Below are positions 1-11,562 of a stretch of 64,000 nucleotides of DNA, one piece after another. This DNA comes from Posidonia oceanica (Eukaryota; Streptophyta; Magnoliopsida; Alismatales; Posidoniaceae): contig JAZBRS010000057.1 of the NCBI GenBank assembly GCA_037176725.1, positions 88,991,501 to 89,055,500 of the forward strand, read 5' to 3'. The first letter of the stretch is position 1; each line of letters opens with the position of its first letter. The notes beneath the pieces were generated by a model. The model saw nothing but the letters and a program-made list of their open reading frames with translations. It had not been told where the DNA came from and did no database searches. The translations under genes were made by a program, and so were the position numbers.

Positions 1-1374
1 TTCATCATGCTGGGCTAGCACTACTCCTATGGAGGATGAGGTGATCGCCACATACAGCAACAAAGGCTTTCCTAGTACGGGTGCTGACAGGACCGGAGGG
101 CTCATGAGGTATGCCTTGAGCTCATCAAAGGCTTGCTAGCAACTTTTAACCCAAACAAACTCCTTTCCTCCCTTTAATAGCTCGTAGAAAGGCTTACATC
201 GATCAACGTGCTGCGAGATGAATCTCCTGATGAACTATAAGTAGCCGATGAGTCTTCTGAGCTCCTTGATATTCCGTGGAGGAGGCATTTGTGCTATTGC
301 TCTAGCCTTGAGCGGGTCTACTTCAATTCCTCTTTTGCTAATGATAAAGCCCAACAGTTTCCCAGCAGTTACTCCAAACACACACTTCTTCGGGTTCATC
401 TTTAACTGGTATTGCCTTGCTCTGCTTAGTACCCTTCTTAGTGCTTCGAAGTGTCCTTCCCTTGTCTTTGATTTGACCAGGATATCATCAACATACACCT
501 CCATGCAGTCGTGCATCATGTCATGGAATATTGCCATCATTGCTCTTTGATATGTTGCACCGGCATTTTTGAGGCCAAACGGCATGACCACATAACAGTA
601 TGTTCTCCATGGTGTGATGAATGATGTTTTCTCTTGGTCCTCCTCCACTAGCTTGATCTGATTGTAGCCGGAGAAGTCATCCATGAATGATAACATCTCA
701 AATCCCGCTGTATTGTCAACTAGCAAGTCGATGTGTGGCAAAGGGAAGTCGTCTTTAGGACAGGCGGTGTTGAGGTTGCGATAGTCAATGCAAACCCTAA
801 CTTTCCCATCCTTCTTGGCTACTGGCACTATGTTGGAGACCTAGTCAGGATATACGACTACTCTGATGAATTTCGCTTTATGGAGCTTGTCGATCTCCTT
901 TTTGACTTTGATTGCTAGCTCTGGCCTCAATTGCCTCAGTTTTTGCTTGACAAGTTTGGCTCGAGAGTTTAGTGGAAGCAGGTGTTCCACTAGGGCTGAT
1001 TGCAGACCGGGCATGTCCTTGAATTTGAAGGCCAACACATCCACAAACTCATTCAGAATTTGCACCATCTCTGCTCGTTCTTCTGAGCTCAAACTGGCAC
1101 TTATGAGTATTGGCTTTGACTCTTCTGTGGTCCCCAGGTTGACTTCTATGGTCTCTTCCTTGGCTGCCTTAGTTTGCTCATCATATTTATCCGTGAGGTG
1201 CTTGAACAGGTCTAAGTCAGTTTCTTGGTCGTCTTCATCATCACTACAGCTGACTAGCTCATATGCCTCAATTCCTGCACACTTCTCTGATTGATCAAAT
1301 TCTTCTACTAAGAAAACCATATTAGCAGTAGCTAGCTCCTGAGGCATTGCCTCCGTGTATTGACACACGCGCAT
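1..1374 (-). pseudogene. Element A reverse transcriptase, running off the window edge
   Basis: This is the Ty3/gypsy RT of element A. Visible motifs are KVRVCIDYRNLN, DDFPLPHID, the first catalytic Asp in SFMDDFSGYNQI, MPFGLKNAGATYQR and the active-site box VYVDDILVKSK, then the thumb region up to RRLIGYL. Upstream of RT is an acidic stretch ending in the gypsy-type linker with VEHLLPL. In-frame TAG stops lie at 841-843 (a Trp position beside VSNIVPVAKKDGK), 235-237 and 136-138 (Gln positions by comparison with relatives). No frameshift is seen across the RT core. Beyond 235 the frame continues towards the RNase H start and leaves the window. It cannot make a working enzyme. Confidence 0.93.
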
Positions 1375-1570
1375 AGTTTTTGAAGCAGTGGTCGAAGTTG
1401 ACCGCTAGCTGCTACAACCAACATGGTGATCCTCTCCCTTATTGAAAACAGAAAGTAAATTGCGACTATTTCTAGGAAATGAAAACAATGCAGAATTAAA
1501 CAGAGTTGTATTTACAGAATCTAGGGGGATGCCCCTAGAGTTACCTCCATCAGTAGAGGTTGGTGCCGTT

Positions 1571-2473
1571 CTAGGCGGGCTCGTCATTGTTGACGTTCCC
1601 ACCATCTTGGAAAAGCTCATGATCTACTCCTGGGTCAGAATCAATTTCGAGCTCGTGGGGCCGCAGATCTTCGGAGAGGTTCGCTGTGAGACGGCGAGCC
1701 TTATCTACCAGTCGTTGTGACCTGCGTAGACTTTGCTCCGTCAGTTGCTCCAAAGAAGAAAAGAGGTTCGGAGCTGGAGGAAGAGAGGACTCGGAAGCGG
1801 CGGTGCCGGAAGGAGAGGGAAAAGAAGGAAGTGGCTTGTCCAGAGGTTCGGGAGCCGGTGTGCCTAACAGTGGTGGCGATGATGATCCCTCGGCAGGCGG
1901 AGGGACTTCTGTTGCAGTTTGACCTTCTGGAGGCTTTGCTGGCAACTCTGTTGTAGTCTGACCTTCTAGAGGCTCTACTGGCAACTCTAATGGTGGAATC
2001 CCTGTTGCAATCTGACCTTCTGGAGGCTCTGCTGGCAACTCGGTTGCAATCTGACCTTCTAGAGGCTCTACTGGCAACTCTAGTGTTTGGAATAAGCCCG
2101 AAATGTATTCGTCGGTTGTATCCTCTTCACTTGGGAGAGTAGATTTGGTTGGTTTCACCAATATGATATTTCCCAGCAGGGATGTATTCGGATTGAAAAT
2201 CCCTATGCTGGTGAAATGCTTTCGTAAACTCCACTGTAACGGTTGGTCGTCAGGGAACTGGTCGAAACCAAGTCCTCCTTTCCCTTCTCTGTCATAAGCC
2301 TGGACAGACTCCTTTCTTCCTTTTCCTTCTGGGCCTAATCCTTGGCCTTCCTTATAGCCAATCTTTCTCATGATCTCCCAATCTACGCTCATGGAGGGTC
2401 TTCTGGACTTTGGAGATACTTTTCTTTTGTGAACTAGCTTGGGCTTGGCCCATTTGTCCCTTCGCTCAACCAT
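1571..2473 (-). pseudogene. Element A G-patch domain and linker (300 codons open)
   Basis: A stretch of the polyprotein lying between the second protease and RT. Near its N-terminus it reads DWEIMRKIGYKEGQGLGPEG, followed by a Gly-rich GLGF motif: the spaced glycines and aromatic of a G-patch, an RNA/RNP-binding domain. The remainder is a Pro/Glu-rich linker with a 13-residue tandem repeat and a Ser/Pro-rich tail. The next segment is in another frame, so the join to RT is broken. Element B has the equivalent domain at the same place. G-patches also follow the protease of betaretroviruses, so a role in reverse transcription is a reasonable inference, not shown here. Confidence 0.8.
1915..2090 (-). 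repeat. 39-bp in-frame tandem repeat in element A linker
   Basis: About five degenerate copies of a 39-bp unit encode a 13-residue repeat of the form ELPAEPPEGQIAT between the G-patch and RT. Alternate copies read VEPLEGQ and AEPPEGQ, so the repeat grew partly as pairs. It is in frame, so length changes would not disturb the polyprotein. Confidence 0.85.
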
Positions 2474-2554
2474 AGATACAATGTTCTTTCCATTCTCAGC
2501 TCTGGTTGGCTTTTCTCACACACTGAATTGGTGCGGCAGATATATCACGTTCGC

Positions 2555-3355
2555 CTAAGCTTCCTTGCCTGGTATATCCCCCGTTATTTTGATAATCTTC
2601 CTGTTGTGAGAGAATTTTAGACATTGGTGTTGGGGGGATGATACTCCCTTCAGGTGGTCAAGCCATTGTCTCCCCAAGATGATTTGATATGGAGCATTCA
2701 TGTCTGTGACAGTCAATTGGGTTAGAACCTGGGTTGGTCCTATCCCGATCTTGATAGTCCATTTGTCGTGAGCTTTTCTCTTGCTGTCATCATATCCGGC
2801 AATTGTTGTGTCTATGGGGGTCAGCAAGGCTTCATTCACACCTAGAGCCCTTATTGTATTTAAAGAACAAATATTCATTGATGCCCCGGTATCAATAGGC
2901 ACGCCAGACACTAAATGATTATTTATGGAGATTGTTACATTTTGTGGTGCTTTCCTCCTTTCTAATGGTGTAAACTCGCTATCAGCAAATGAAATTATGG
3001 GCTCTATAAAGGCTGCTGTAGCTATCACATGGAGATCCTCTATGGATATGTCCAGGGCAACTTGAGCCTTCTCCAGCACTTCTTGCAGAGCTTTTTGATG
3101 TTGGATTGAGCTGTTTATGAGATAGAAAATGGAGATCCTGGCCTGTGTTTTCTTCAGCTGCTCTAGGATGTCATACTCTGTTGGCACAGGTCCTTCTTGT
3201 GGTCTCACTGGCTCTGTTTGCTCTACTGGTGGCATTATCTGGTTTGATAACCATCCTCCCCGTGTAATGGGTACCGTCGCCTCATCCTCTCTACTTCGAC
3301 TGCCTAATTCTTCCTTCTTTTTGTGCGACAAGGCGAAGAAAAATTTCTTTGGCAC
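2555..3355 (-). pseudogene. Element A second retropepsin-like domain
   Basis: An aspartic-protease-like domain following the first one. The active-site loop is GVPIDTGASMNICSL, and a retropepsin-type C-terminal motif reads YQIILGRQWLDHL. The N-terminal part, PTEYDILEQLKKTQARISIF, is a helical linker that recurs before the same domain in element B. The reading frame is open for 266 codons but lies in a different frame block from its neighbours. Retropepsins work as dimers of such units, so two different units in one polyprotein is unusual. Activity is not demonstrable from sequence. Confidence 0.85.
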
Positions 3356-3490
3356 AGGCCCCCCAAGCTCAGGTTGTTTGATGGCTCTAGCTGGTTGTTC
3401 TGCTGGTACTCGGAAGATTGAAGATGGTGGAGTAGTAGTATTCTAAAATACTGAAGTATTTTGTAAGCCTGGCGCTTTGAAGACCGGCAA

Positions 3491-4351
3491 CTAGCCTGAT
3501 GATGGCCTAGCTGCTCTGAAGATTGGGGAGACCGGCGGTGATTGTGGCTTGGGACCCCACAACGATGACTTTCTCCATGGCGGGAGTTGTGCTTCTTCTT
3601 TATCCCGTAGGGTAGCTATTTGAGGCTCAGGTATCTTGAACTTGCATAATATCCCCAGGTGATTAGCAGGAATGCTAACAACCGCTCCCTCGTATTTGAA
3701 CTTCAATAGTTGATGAACAGAGTATGCCACGGCTCCGACTTCTGCTAGCCAAGACCTCCTGAGGATGAGAGGTTCCAGGACTTCTTCCTTCATGATGATT
3801 ACTGTAGTGATGCTGGTCAAAGGGCCTACTGTAATTTCCATTGGTATTGTCCCGAGAGCCAGCTTCTCACTTTGATCGAACCCAGTGCACATGAAAGGGG
3901 TCTTGTCTAGTCCATCCTCATTGATCCCCAAGCTTTGGAGCATGGATAAAGAAGTAAGGCTCCGGCTTGCTCCAGTATCAACTAGCACCCCTTGTAGCAC
4001 ATGGTCATTAATGCCCACTGTGATGATGAGTGGTAGTTCTTGCTTGTGCGGTAGTAGAAGCTTGGAATCTTGGAAGACAATGTTTTCTTGCTCAAATTGC
4101 TTGGTGGCCTTTTGAACTAGAGTGAGAGAGTTTTCTTCCTCCGTGCTATCTTTCGACTCATCTGCGGCCGTGAAGTTGAATTGGCTAAACAGATCTTCAA
4201 TTTTTAGCCCTTCGCTTGCCTTGCTATCCCAGTCGTCATCTGAGATCATTTCATCATTGGCTTGATTGCCCCAGTCTTCGTCTGATAGCACTTGGCTGTC
4301 CCAATCCTTTGTTATTAATGGGTTGGGGACCTCGTCATCCTTGAACGCCAT
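3491..4351 (-). pseudogene. Element A first retropepsin-like domain
   Basis: Residues about 125-145 carry the active-site loop GVLVDTGASRSLTSL; a later LILRRSWLAEVG matches the retropepsin ILGR-x-W motif with a Gly-to-Arg change. The N-terminus is acidic with three degenerate repeats around DWDSQ/DEDWGNQ/DDDWDSK. It lies just downstream of Gag, as protease does in gypsy elements. The frame is open for 286 codons. This domain is distinct from the second protease-like domain and matches the first one of element B in position and motifs. The G-to-R change in the flap-side motif may already be a decay mutation. Confidence 0.85.
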
Positions 4352-4411
4352 TATTTGATGATCAGGGAGGGGGTCATTGTAGATTTGCTGAGATGCCCCT
4401 GTTTGCTCCCT

Positions 4412-6299
4412 CTATTTAGCTCTCTTTACTAGGACGCCCCATTCGAATATGTCTGCCTCTACCATGTCATAGACTGCATCTCTGAAGGTCCAGCAGTCAT
4501 CTATGTTGTGACCATGTCTTCTATGGAATGGACAGTACTTATTCTGGTCACTGTTCGGAGTTTCTGGCTTGGTTGGCGGGAGTTCGATTGCTTTTGCGCT
4601 TTCTAGCTTGATGAATATATCCACCAGCATGACTGGTAGAGGAGGGTATTGGTCCCTCTTTCCCCCTCTAGGTGGTAGCAGCTGTGGAGGGGGGACATTA
4701 TGATAATTGTCCCTATTCCCATTATTGTTGCAGGGATTACCATTGTTGGCTTGATTGCTCTGATTGCCCCTATTCCATTGGGTTTGGAGAGTATTCCACA
4801 TAGGACGGATTCACTACTGCTGAGGGGGATTGCTCCATGCTTGCTACTGAGGAGGGTGGTTCCATGATTGCTGTTGAGGAGGAAGGTGGCTCCATGATTG
4901 CTGTTGTTGAGGAGGGCGGCTCCAGGGTTGTTGCTGCTGAGGAGGGTGGCTCCATGATTGCTATTGAGGAGGGCGGCTCCATAATTGCTGTCGGGAAATT
5001 ACTATGGCTCTTTACTCTGGTGGTTTAGGTGCAGTATTAATCTTGTTCACAGCTCCAATTACGCCTTCCACTACTTGTGTCTTTCTGCTTCTCTTAGGTT
5101 CCTCCATGAATTCATGTAGATTTTCTTTGACGGAGGCAGCCACTTCATATAGAGCCGTTACATTGGGACAGTATGCATTCACTAGTCCCTTCTTCATTGG
5201 TCCGGTTGTGTTTGCGATGAGGGTATGGACCACTTGTCTTTCAAGAATGGTCAGGCCTGATCTGGCTGCCATTTCACGCCACCTGTTCCGAATGTTACCC
5301 AGCTTTCGCCTTGCTTCATGATCTCTTTGCTTAGATCATGGAAAGTTGGCTTCGGATCGATTTTATGCTGGTATTTGGTCAGGAAGCTCTCTCTGATCTT
5401 GTCAAAGCTGTAGAGATCTTCCTTGGAGAGGGTGAGGAACCAGTCCATGGGTTCTCCCTCCTGTGAGTAGAAGAAAAGGTGTATAAGGAGCCCCAAATCA
5501 TAGAAATAAGGAGCCGACTCCATCTGGAACCGCACAAGATGGCTAAGTGGGTTTGTGGTTCCATCGAATTTAGGAGTCTTCGGGTACTTGAAGCTTGGGG
5601 GAAGTCTGAAGGGGGGAAACCGGCTCATGTCACAGTTTTCCGGAGCTTGAGTGTGTACCCCTAATGCGCTGAGCATTTTTCTCATCTCATCTAAGTTTGT
5701 CATCCCGGCTGATGAGGTCGGGATGTGTGAGGTGAACGCTTGATGGTTAAGCTGCTGGTGAGGATAGCTGTTGCAGAAGTAATGAGGTGCGATCGGCTCG
5801 TGTTGCGGGAGAGGTGCCTGGTGGTGGTGATATTTCAGCAGGGGCTGATTGCTAACTGTTGGTGCTTGTAGAAGTGGTTCTTGATGCCCGTAGGGCGGAC
5901 CGACTCTTTCTCTGTATTCGCCATGTGGCATTTGGTGGTGTTCCTAGATCAAGGGGTTTGCCCTTGTCTTGTAAACTTCGTTGAGCATTGAACCTTGCCC
6001 TTGGTGATTTGTGTCCGACAGTGGGTTGCCATACTATTCCTGGTATGGTCCGCAGCAGGCCTTCGTTGCCTTTCACTAAGGGGCGGTGGCTCTTGGAGAT
6101 TATTGTTTCGACACGGCCCCGTTGGGGTTGGTGCCTCATCATTTAAGAACTGGTACATGGCTTTGTACTAGATCGAGTCTGGATCCAAGGCTTCTCCGGT
6201 GGTTGGATGGTAGATGGTGATGGTAGGCTCTTCTCCTGATTCACTGGTCGAGTCTGACCTTTCTCTTTCTAAGTGTTCACCTTCAAAGATTTGATTCAT
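4412..6299 (-). pseudogene. Element A gag (broken)
   Basis: The most likely start is the ATG at 6299-6297, beginning MNQIFEGEHLERERSDS; an in-frame TAG at 6170-6168 follows. The middle holds the retrotransposon Gag capsid region (FPPFRLPPSFKYPKTPKFDG, then YFYDLGLLIHLFFYSQEGEPMDW), broken by a frameshift near 5270 and continuing as MAARSGLTILERQVVHTLI. A Gln/Trp/Pro repeat follows, then a zinc-knuckle-like C-terminus KYCPFHRRHGHNIDDCWTFRDAVYD (split here: CPFHRRHGHNIDDC is the metal-binding part). The product would form the virus-like particle. Several TAG stops fall at Gln codons. Not functional. Confidence 0.88.
4810..4995 (-). repeat. 30-bp tandem repeat encoding QQQSWSHPPQ units in element A Gag
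   Basis: About six copies of a 30-bp unit encode a decapeptide close to QQQSWSHPPQ between the capsid region and the zinc-knuckle-like motif. Three units carry TAG where the others have CAG. In another frame the same DNA reads as MEPPSS repeats, which I take as a shadow. Low-complexity Gln/Trp/Pro stretches could promote particle assembly or RNA contact; that is inference. Confidence 0.85.
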
Positions 6300-7825
6300 C
6301 TTGTAACAGCTTTGGAGATAATATCTGATTTAGAGGTGTAAGACGTTGGAATGTAGGCGTCTAACGTTGAACGCAGGAATTCTGCCATCCAACACACTCA
6401 GCAATATTTTCAGCTTCCTTTGGTTTCTTTTCCCCTTTTCCTTTTCCTTTTTTTTTCTCTTTTTTTCTCTTTTTTTTTTGCTCCTGTTTTTTTTTTGCTT
6501 TTTTTTTTTTTGCTATTTTTTTGCTTTTTTATATGAAGGGAGTGTTACAAGTAATTACACTTGGAAATAAATTATAGAAATTTCGTAACTTAATACAAGT
6601 TTCTAAGAAAAAGAAATAAAATTTAAAACTGCAAATGTTCTGTTTATAGTCTTTGTTCAATCAATCTTCACCCTGCAATCATCCACAGATCAGAGTCAGA
6701 AAACTAACAGACAGCTAGACAATGCGTTAAACGCGTGATACTCTGCGTCTAACGTTAAACGCAGAGATTTAAGCATTTAACACCCTGTTCAGAGAACTAC
6801 ACAGAAACACTTTCAGACAGCGATTAAAGCTTTGATTTTTTTGAATTTTCACTTTGTCATTAGTGTTTTAAACCTGCATAGCTCTCAAGGCGCCTTAAAG
6901 CTTGGGTATGCCCTCTCTTTTTTTCAAGGATGACTATAGATCCTCACAAAATGGGTAAAAGATTTTTTTTTTTTTTTTGGTACTGCCCCTATCTCAACTC
7001 CTAAGAATCTTTGGGGAGCCTGAACACACTTAGGTCCCTAGCCGGTAAAGGTAGAGCCCAGCGTACTCAAGATTGATTGGATCTCTCGCGTGTCAAGCAC
7101 AAACAATCACCACAAACCACCGAAGGGGGGAGGGAGAAAATAATTCTTAACTTAGGGTTCTAACTTATTCTTACAAGAGTCAAGGGAAGGAAATGTGACT
7201 CTTGAAAGAAATAAGTGACAATACAAATACCTTTCTGAGATCTTTTGCAGCAGCGGTGCTTAGGATCAAAGGGGTTATTTCTATAGCCTAAGAGAAGATG
7301 CAAGCATATCAGTTCCCGAGTAGGGCCATGCAAGACATAGAGAAAACTCGATTTTTTTTTGATGTTTTTGATTTTTCAAAAAGCACCTGAGAATCAAGGT
7401 TCCAGTCCCTACGACAAAGCCGATTACCTTTTACCTCAATTAACAGGCCACTTAGAAGCAAAGAAAACAAGAATTTTACTAAACAGAAAGAGTTCCTATT
7501 CAGTGTTGTTAGACGTAGATACTAGCGCGTCTAATGTTAGATGCTAAGAATCGTGTGTATAATACACTAACAGTGAGTTTTTCAGAAAAATAGTGATTTT
7601 TTATGAACCACCTCCACTCCCGAGAATCACAGAGAAAAGGGAGATGGTTTCAAATATTTTGAACGTAAAAGAAAACAAGACAAGGGTAGCGGTGCCTCAA
7701 AACACTATGAGGAATTTCGCCGCTACCTTAAAAACAAAAAAAAAACTAAAATAAAAAGAAAAAGAACAAGAAAGAAGAAGAAGAAGGGATCAGAATCTCA
7801 CCTTTGCACGGGGGCACTTTTAGCC
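6300..7825 (-). other. Element A untranslated leader
   Basis: About 1.5 kb between the PBS and gag with no supportable ORF. It holds long A/T runs (6445-6530, 6962-6982, 7736-7790) and degenerate copies of a palindromic motif close to GCGTCTAACGTTAGACGC, near 6358, 6727-6768 and 7508-7550. The same motif recurs in the LTR. Confidence 0.7.
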
Positions 7826-7840
7826 GTCTCACCATGATCG
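7826..7840 (-). promoter_or_regulatory. Candidate primer-binding site of element A
   Basis: On the minus strand the bases just inside the LTR read CGATCATGGTGAGAC. They align with the PBS-position sequence of element B (GGCGATCACGGTGGGAC). The priming tRNA is not identified. The exact LTR end is uncertain by a few bases, so the offset to the PBS is too. Confidence 0.5.
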
Positions 7841-7846
7841 CTAGAC

Positions 7847-9537
7847 TGTGGATATGGGGTTTTGGGAGGGAGAAAGAAGAGGCTTCCTTCTCGACGACGT
7901 CTATCGCTCTCTCGGGGTCTCCTTTTGTTGTATCCAACTTCTCCACTCCACGTGTGAGGAAGTTGGTGTGATCGCCACTCTCGGTTCACTTGCGTCGGCC
8001 CTCGAGATGCCTTGGGAGATGTGATGTGTGTTGCGGGTTTAGCTACCTTGGGACAACGCCAGCGTTGCCCAAGGGTGCCCGTGCTTTGGTGAGTTTCTTG
8101 TTCTTTCTTGTAAAAAAAAAAAAACAAAATGATATGAAAGATATGGGTTAATTTGGTGTAGTAAATAATCCTAAAATAAAACTAAAAAACAACACAAATT
8201 TATCGGAGAAATACTTACTCGAGGGGTTTTTATCCCCCTCGGTTGTAACTAAATATGAATATACCTAGCTACAACAATATGTAAAATAACATGCGATATG
8301 CAAATGTGTAAAGTGAAATATAATGCTAAAGTAAAATCCCTTTTGGGTGTAGTGGAATGTTTGGAACAGGAAGGATTGACGTCATGTAATCGACGACGAA
8401 CTCTCAAGCTTCTAAGCTCTTCCTTTCTCTTTCTTTCTCTCTATATTTTTTCCTCTCAAGTCGGTATTTTCTCAGCTCAAACCATTTTCTCAAAAATCTC
8501 GTCTAATCTCTATTTTCTGGTCTCAAATTCGTGTCCTCCTTTTCCTCTCAAAATTCTGTCCCTCTCAAGGTTGAGGGTACCCTTGCTTTTATAGAGGCAG
8601 GAGAAGAACAAAATGTGCCAATGGGGAGCCAACTCATCAAAGTTTCCAAAACAGAAACATTGGACGCGTGATATGGTGCGGCTAACATTATTGCTGGGAA
8701 ACCTACGTCTAACGGCCTCCCGAGCTACAGCTGTGGTGGATCAAGAATATTCTCTCCTAAGTGCTGATTAATTGTGATTAAGCCACTATTGATTGACATT
8801 AAAAGGCTTTGACCGGTCAAGGAGTCCAAAATTGGTAAAGGAATCAGGATAAAATTTGGGCCAAATAAGGAAAGCTGATACAGCAAATTTCCGCTGTAAG
8901 ACGCATGGAAACATGCATCCTACGTTGGATGACTGAAATCCCATGTACAATGACTCTCCAAGGTACAGCTGTGGATTTGAAGGAATAATTAGCAATTAAT
9001 GGTGGATTAGTGCTAATTAAACACAGATTTGTTAATCAATTGGTCAACAGACCTCTAAAAGGAGTAACAAACATGCCATCAGATTTGGCTAAATAAGGAA
9101 AGTTGTGGTTAACACTAGGTTTCAACGTTGGACGCTGGTAAACCAGCGTCCAATGTTAAACACAGGGACACCCGCGTCTAACACACCCAGGCAGCCCACC
9201 TTCCAAATTTGGCCAAGAAATAAAGGAGACTTATATTGTTGTCATTAAAGCATAAATTAAGGATCTCTTAAAGGCACGAAGACAATGTGGTAACCTGGGG
9301 ACCAAATTGGGCCTAAGAACTGGGTTGATCGGGCAACAGTTCGCAGAGTTGTTATATGAGTGCTATTCTGCGTTCAACGTTGGACGCAACAAAGCACTCT
9401 TCTAACACCCACGATAAGCGTTTGGCTCGAATGAGAGGGCCTAGGTCGAGAAAAAAAGCTCTAGAGGTGAACTGAGCACAATATGATGCAAAGGGATTTC
9501 ACTACAATGAGGGGAGTGTCAAAATAGGGTATTTACA
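7847..9537 (-). repeat. 5' LTR of element A
   Basis: It starts TGTAAATACCC on the minus strand at 9537 and ends in CA near 7847. The 3' portion aligns with the LTR end of element B, including an internal TGGCGATCAC (7968-7977) about 120 bp before the LTR end. It carries repeated hairpin motifs; the best, at 9124-9157, has arms AACGTTGGACGCTGG and CCAGCGTCCAATGTT (14 of 15 paired) around TAAA. Without the partner LTR the inner boundary rests on comparison only. Confidence 0.75.
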
Positions 9538-10289
9538 AGCCCGTGTCGGTCGACATGCCCTTTAAGGCTACCGACACAGACGAAACTCTACATTTTTTCA
9601 TTGGTTGCTGCTTGCTGCTGACATTTCTGCATTTTACATAGATTTAACCTAATAACACATAGGTCTTAGGTTTTTTCATATTTCTTTTTGTGTTTTGATG
9701 TTAATAACTTGATATTACATAAATCTAACCTAATATTACATTTATTTAACCTAATAATACATAGATCTAACCTAATAATTATATAAAATCTATAAAATTA
9801 GTAAAATCAATATACTCATATAGCCGTATACTGTTTCGAGACGGGGGCGCTGCCCCCGCCACCCCCACAAGGAGACCCCCATGGACTCTATGAAGTGGCA
9901 ATATCTGGGATGATCCCTAAGTATCCTCTCAACTCTACTTTCTCTCTATATTAAATGTTGTGAGAACTATTCGTTTTAAACATATACTAAATATTTTTAA
10001 GTATGATTTATACAATTATGAAGTATTTTTAGGTACTATTTTTTTCTTTAGGATATCTGTATTAAGTTTATGTAGCATATTTTAATGTGATACATGTTTA
10101 GAAAAAATGATCTAAGTAGTCCTAGATGTATATTATTGCTTACTTTAGCTTATCCTAGAGTTTCAAATCAAAATTTAAAGTTTTTTGACTATTTTCATGG
10201 ACTTCTGTAAATTTACCACGTTTCCACCGACATTTCCATCGATGTTCGACACATTTCCTATTTTTGTCGGACCGAAGTCTGATACGAAA
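9538..10289. other. Unassigned AT-rich segment
   Basis: About 750 bp between two related LTRs with no coding signal. It contains an inverted pair GTGTCGGT/ACCGACAC just inside the left end, three or four near-copies of a motif around ATCTAACCTAATAATACAT (9640-9790), and a G/C-rich hairpin GGGGGCGCTGCCCCC (9843-9857) followed by a C-rich stretch. It could be the leader of an older element or a small DNA transposon; I found no terminal repeats to decide. Confidence 0.5.
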
Positions 10290-11562
10290 CCGATGTTTAA
10301 TTCTATGCTTAAGACAATGCCAGCATTGCTTATGGGTGTCCGTGCCGGTGAACTTCCTCCTCCTCTTCTTTTCTTTGTAAAATAAAATTGAAATATGTGG
10401 ATTAATATGATGTAGTAAATGATTCAATAAAATAAATTAAAATTACTTGAAACAAAAGGAAAAATACTTACCAGGAGGTTTTATCCCCTCATTTGCAACT
10501 AAATGTAGATACCTAGCTACAAAATGCAAAGTATGCAATATGCAATATTCTCAAAAGAAAAACCTCCTTTTAATTCATGAAGCGAATGCACGAAATATGA
10601 GATGGTGATGTGGTCGAATCCTTCGAAAACAGCCAATCGACGGAAGAGTTGCACTCTATTGATAAAGACCTCAACTTTCTAGCTAGAACACTTGGGCATT
10701 TTAATCTTAGAAAAAAATCTATATCCTCACCAAATTTTTCCATCTTTTTCCCATCTCCCCAAAAACAATCCTCTCCAACTCTCAAAATTCGGTCCCCCCT
10801 AAAGGCTAAGGTGCCTAGGTATATATAGAGGCATGGGAGAATCAAGAAATGGCAAGAGATCCATAATTGGCAAGGCAATCCAGCTGTAGTAGAAATTTCT
10901 AAATATGGAGTGTAAAATGCAACAACAACTGTGTTCTATGTAGAACGCAACAATAATTGTGTCTTACACCTAGAGATGCCCAGCCATAATTAATGAGGGA
11001 ATATTCTCCCATTAATGGACAAAAAAGGCTGATTAAAGCCATGCACGATCAACAGAATTATCCTTAAATGGAAATAATTTGAATTTAAAATTATTCAAAA
11101 AAAGAAAGGAGGAAATAAAGATGGCTCAACTATCAAGTGTAAGACACAACATCTGTTGCGTCTAATGTAAGATGCAAATGGTACTGCGTCTTACACACCT
11201 AGGCTAAAAACTTGCCAAATTTGGGTGCCAGGTCAAATGTAATCAAATGAGTCATTTAATGAGTTAATAAAGACCTCTAAATAAGACACGAAAACTCGTT
11301 TAAAACACTGAAAATTTATTTTGAGTCCAGAAAGAGAAGGTCTGACCGCCTTGGGGAGGAAACAAACTGGATATGTAAGACGCAACTCGTATATCGTCTA
11401 ACATTGAACGCCGTGAATTATGCATCTTATGACTTGGATTAGCAAATGAGCATTAAGAGAATTCTTGGGTTGAGAGAAAGGCCTCTAAGGTTAAATGCAA
11501 CATGATATGGTGTGATGAGACTTAAGGAAAAATAGGGGAATGCCCAAAACGGGATACCTACA
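10290..11562 (-). repeat. Diverged LTR fragment related to element A LTR
   Basis: It starts TGTAGGTATCC on the minus strand at 11562 and can be followed alongside the element A LTR, for instance the matching stretch near 10300-10520 versus 8050-8290 (GCCAGCGTTGCC-like motif, poly-pyrimidine, then TACCTAGCTACAA). It carries degenerate GCGTCT...AGACGC-type motifs (10910-10970, 11140-11200, 11375-11440). Similarity is lost left of about 10290. It sits against the Harbinger transposase remnant, so it probably inserted into it. Divergence from the element A LTR is clearly too high for one insertion. Confidence 0.65.

Larger units (their letters stand above)
1..9537 (-). mobile_element. Element A: Ty3/gypsy LTR retrotransposon (Tat-like), 3' part off-window
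   Basis: Reading leftward on the minus strand the order is LTR, PBS, leader, gag, retropepsin-like 1, retropepsin-like 2, G-patch and RT; the window edge cuts just after RT, so RNase H, integrase and the 3' LTR are not seen. The LTR starts TGTAAATACCC at 9537. The order matches element B in this window, which shows dual RNase H, so I infer the same Tat/Ogre-like lineage for A. The reading frames are broken by stops and frameshifts, so this copy is dead. The bases outside the LTR (9538-9542, agccc) would be one target-site copy; its mate lies outside. Confidence 0.9.

Noticed and set aside
1..1374. Endogenous pararetrovirus as the source of the RT sequences
   Set aside because: LTRs, PBS, target duplications, dual RNase H and integrase in the matching element B identify Ty3/gypsy retrotransposons; no movement-protein or pararetrovirus-type features are seen.
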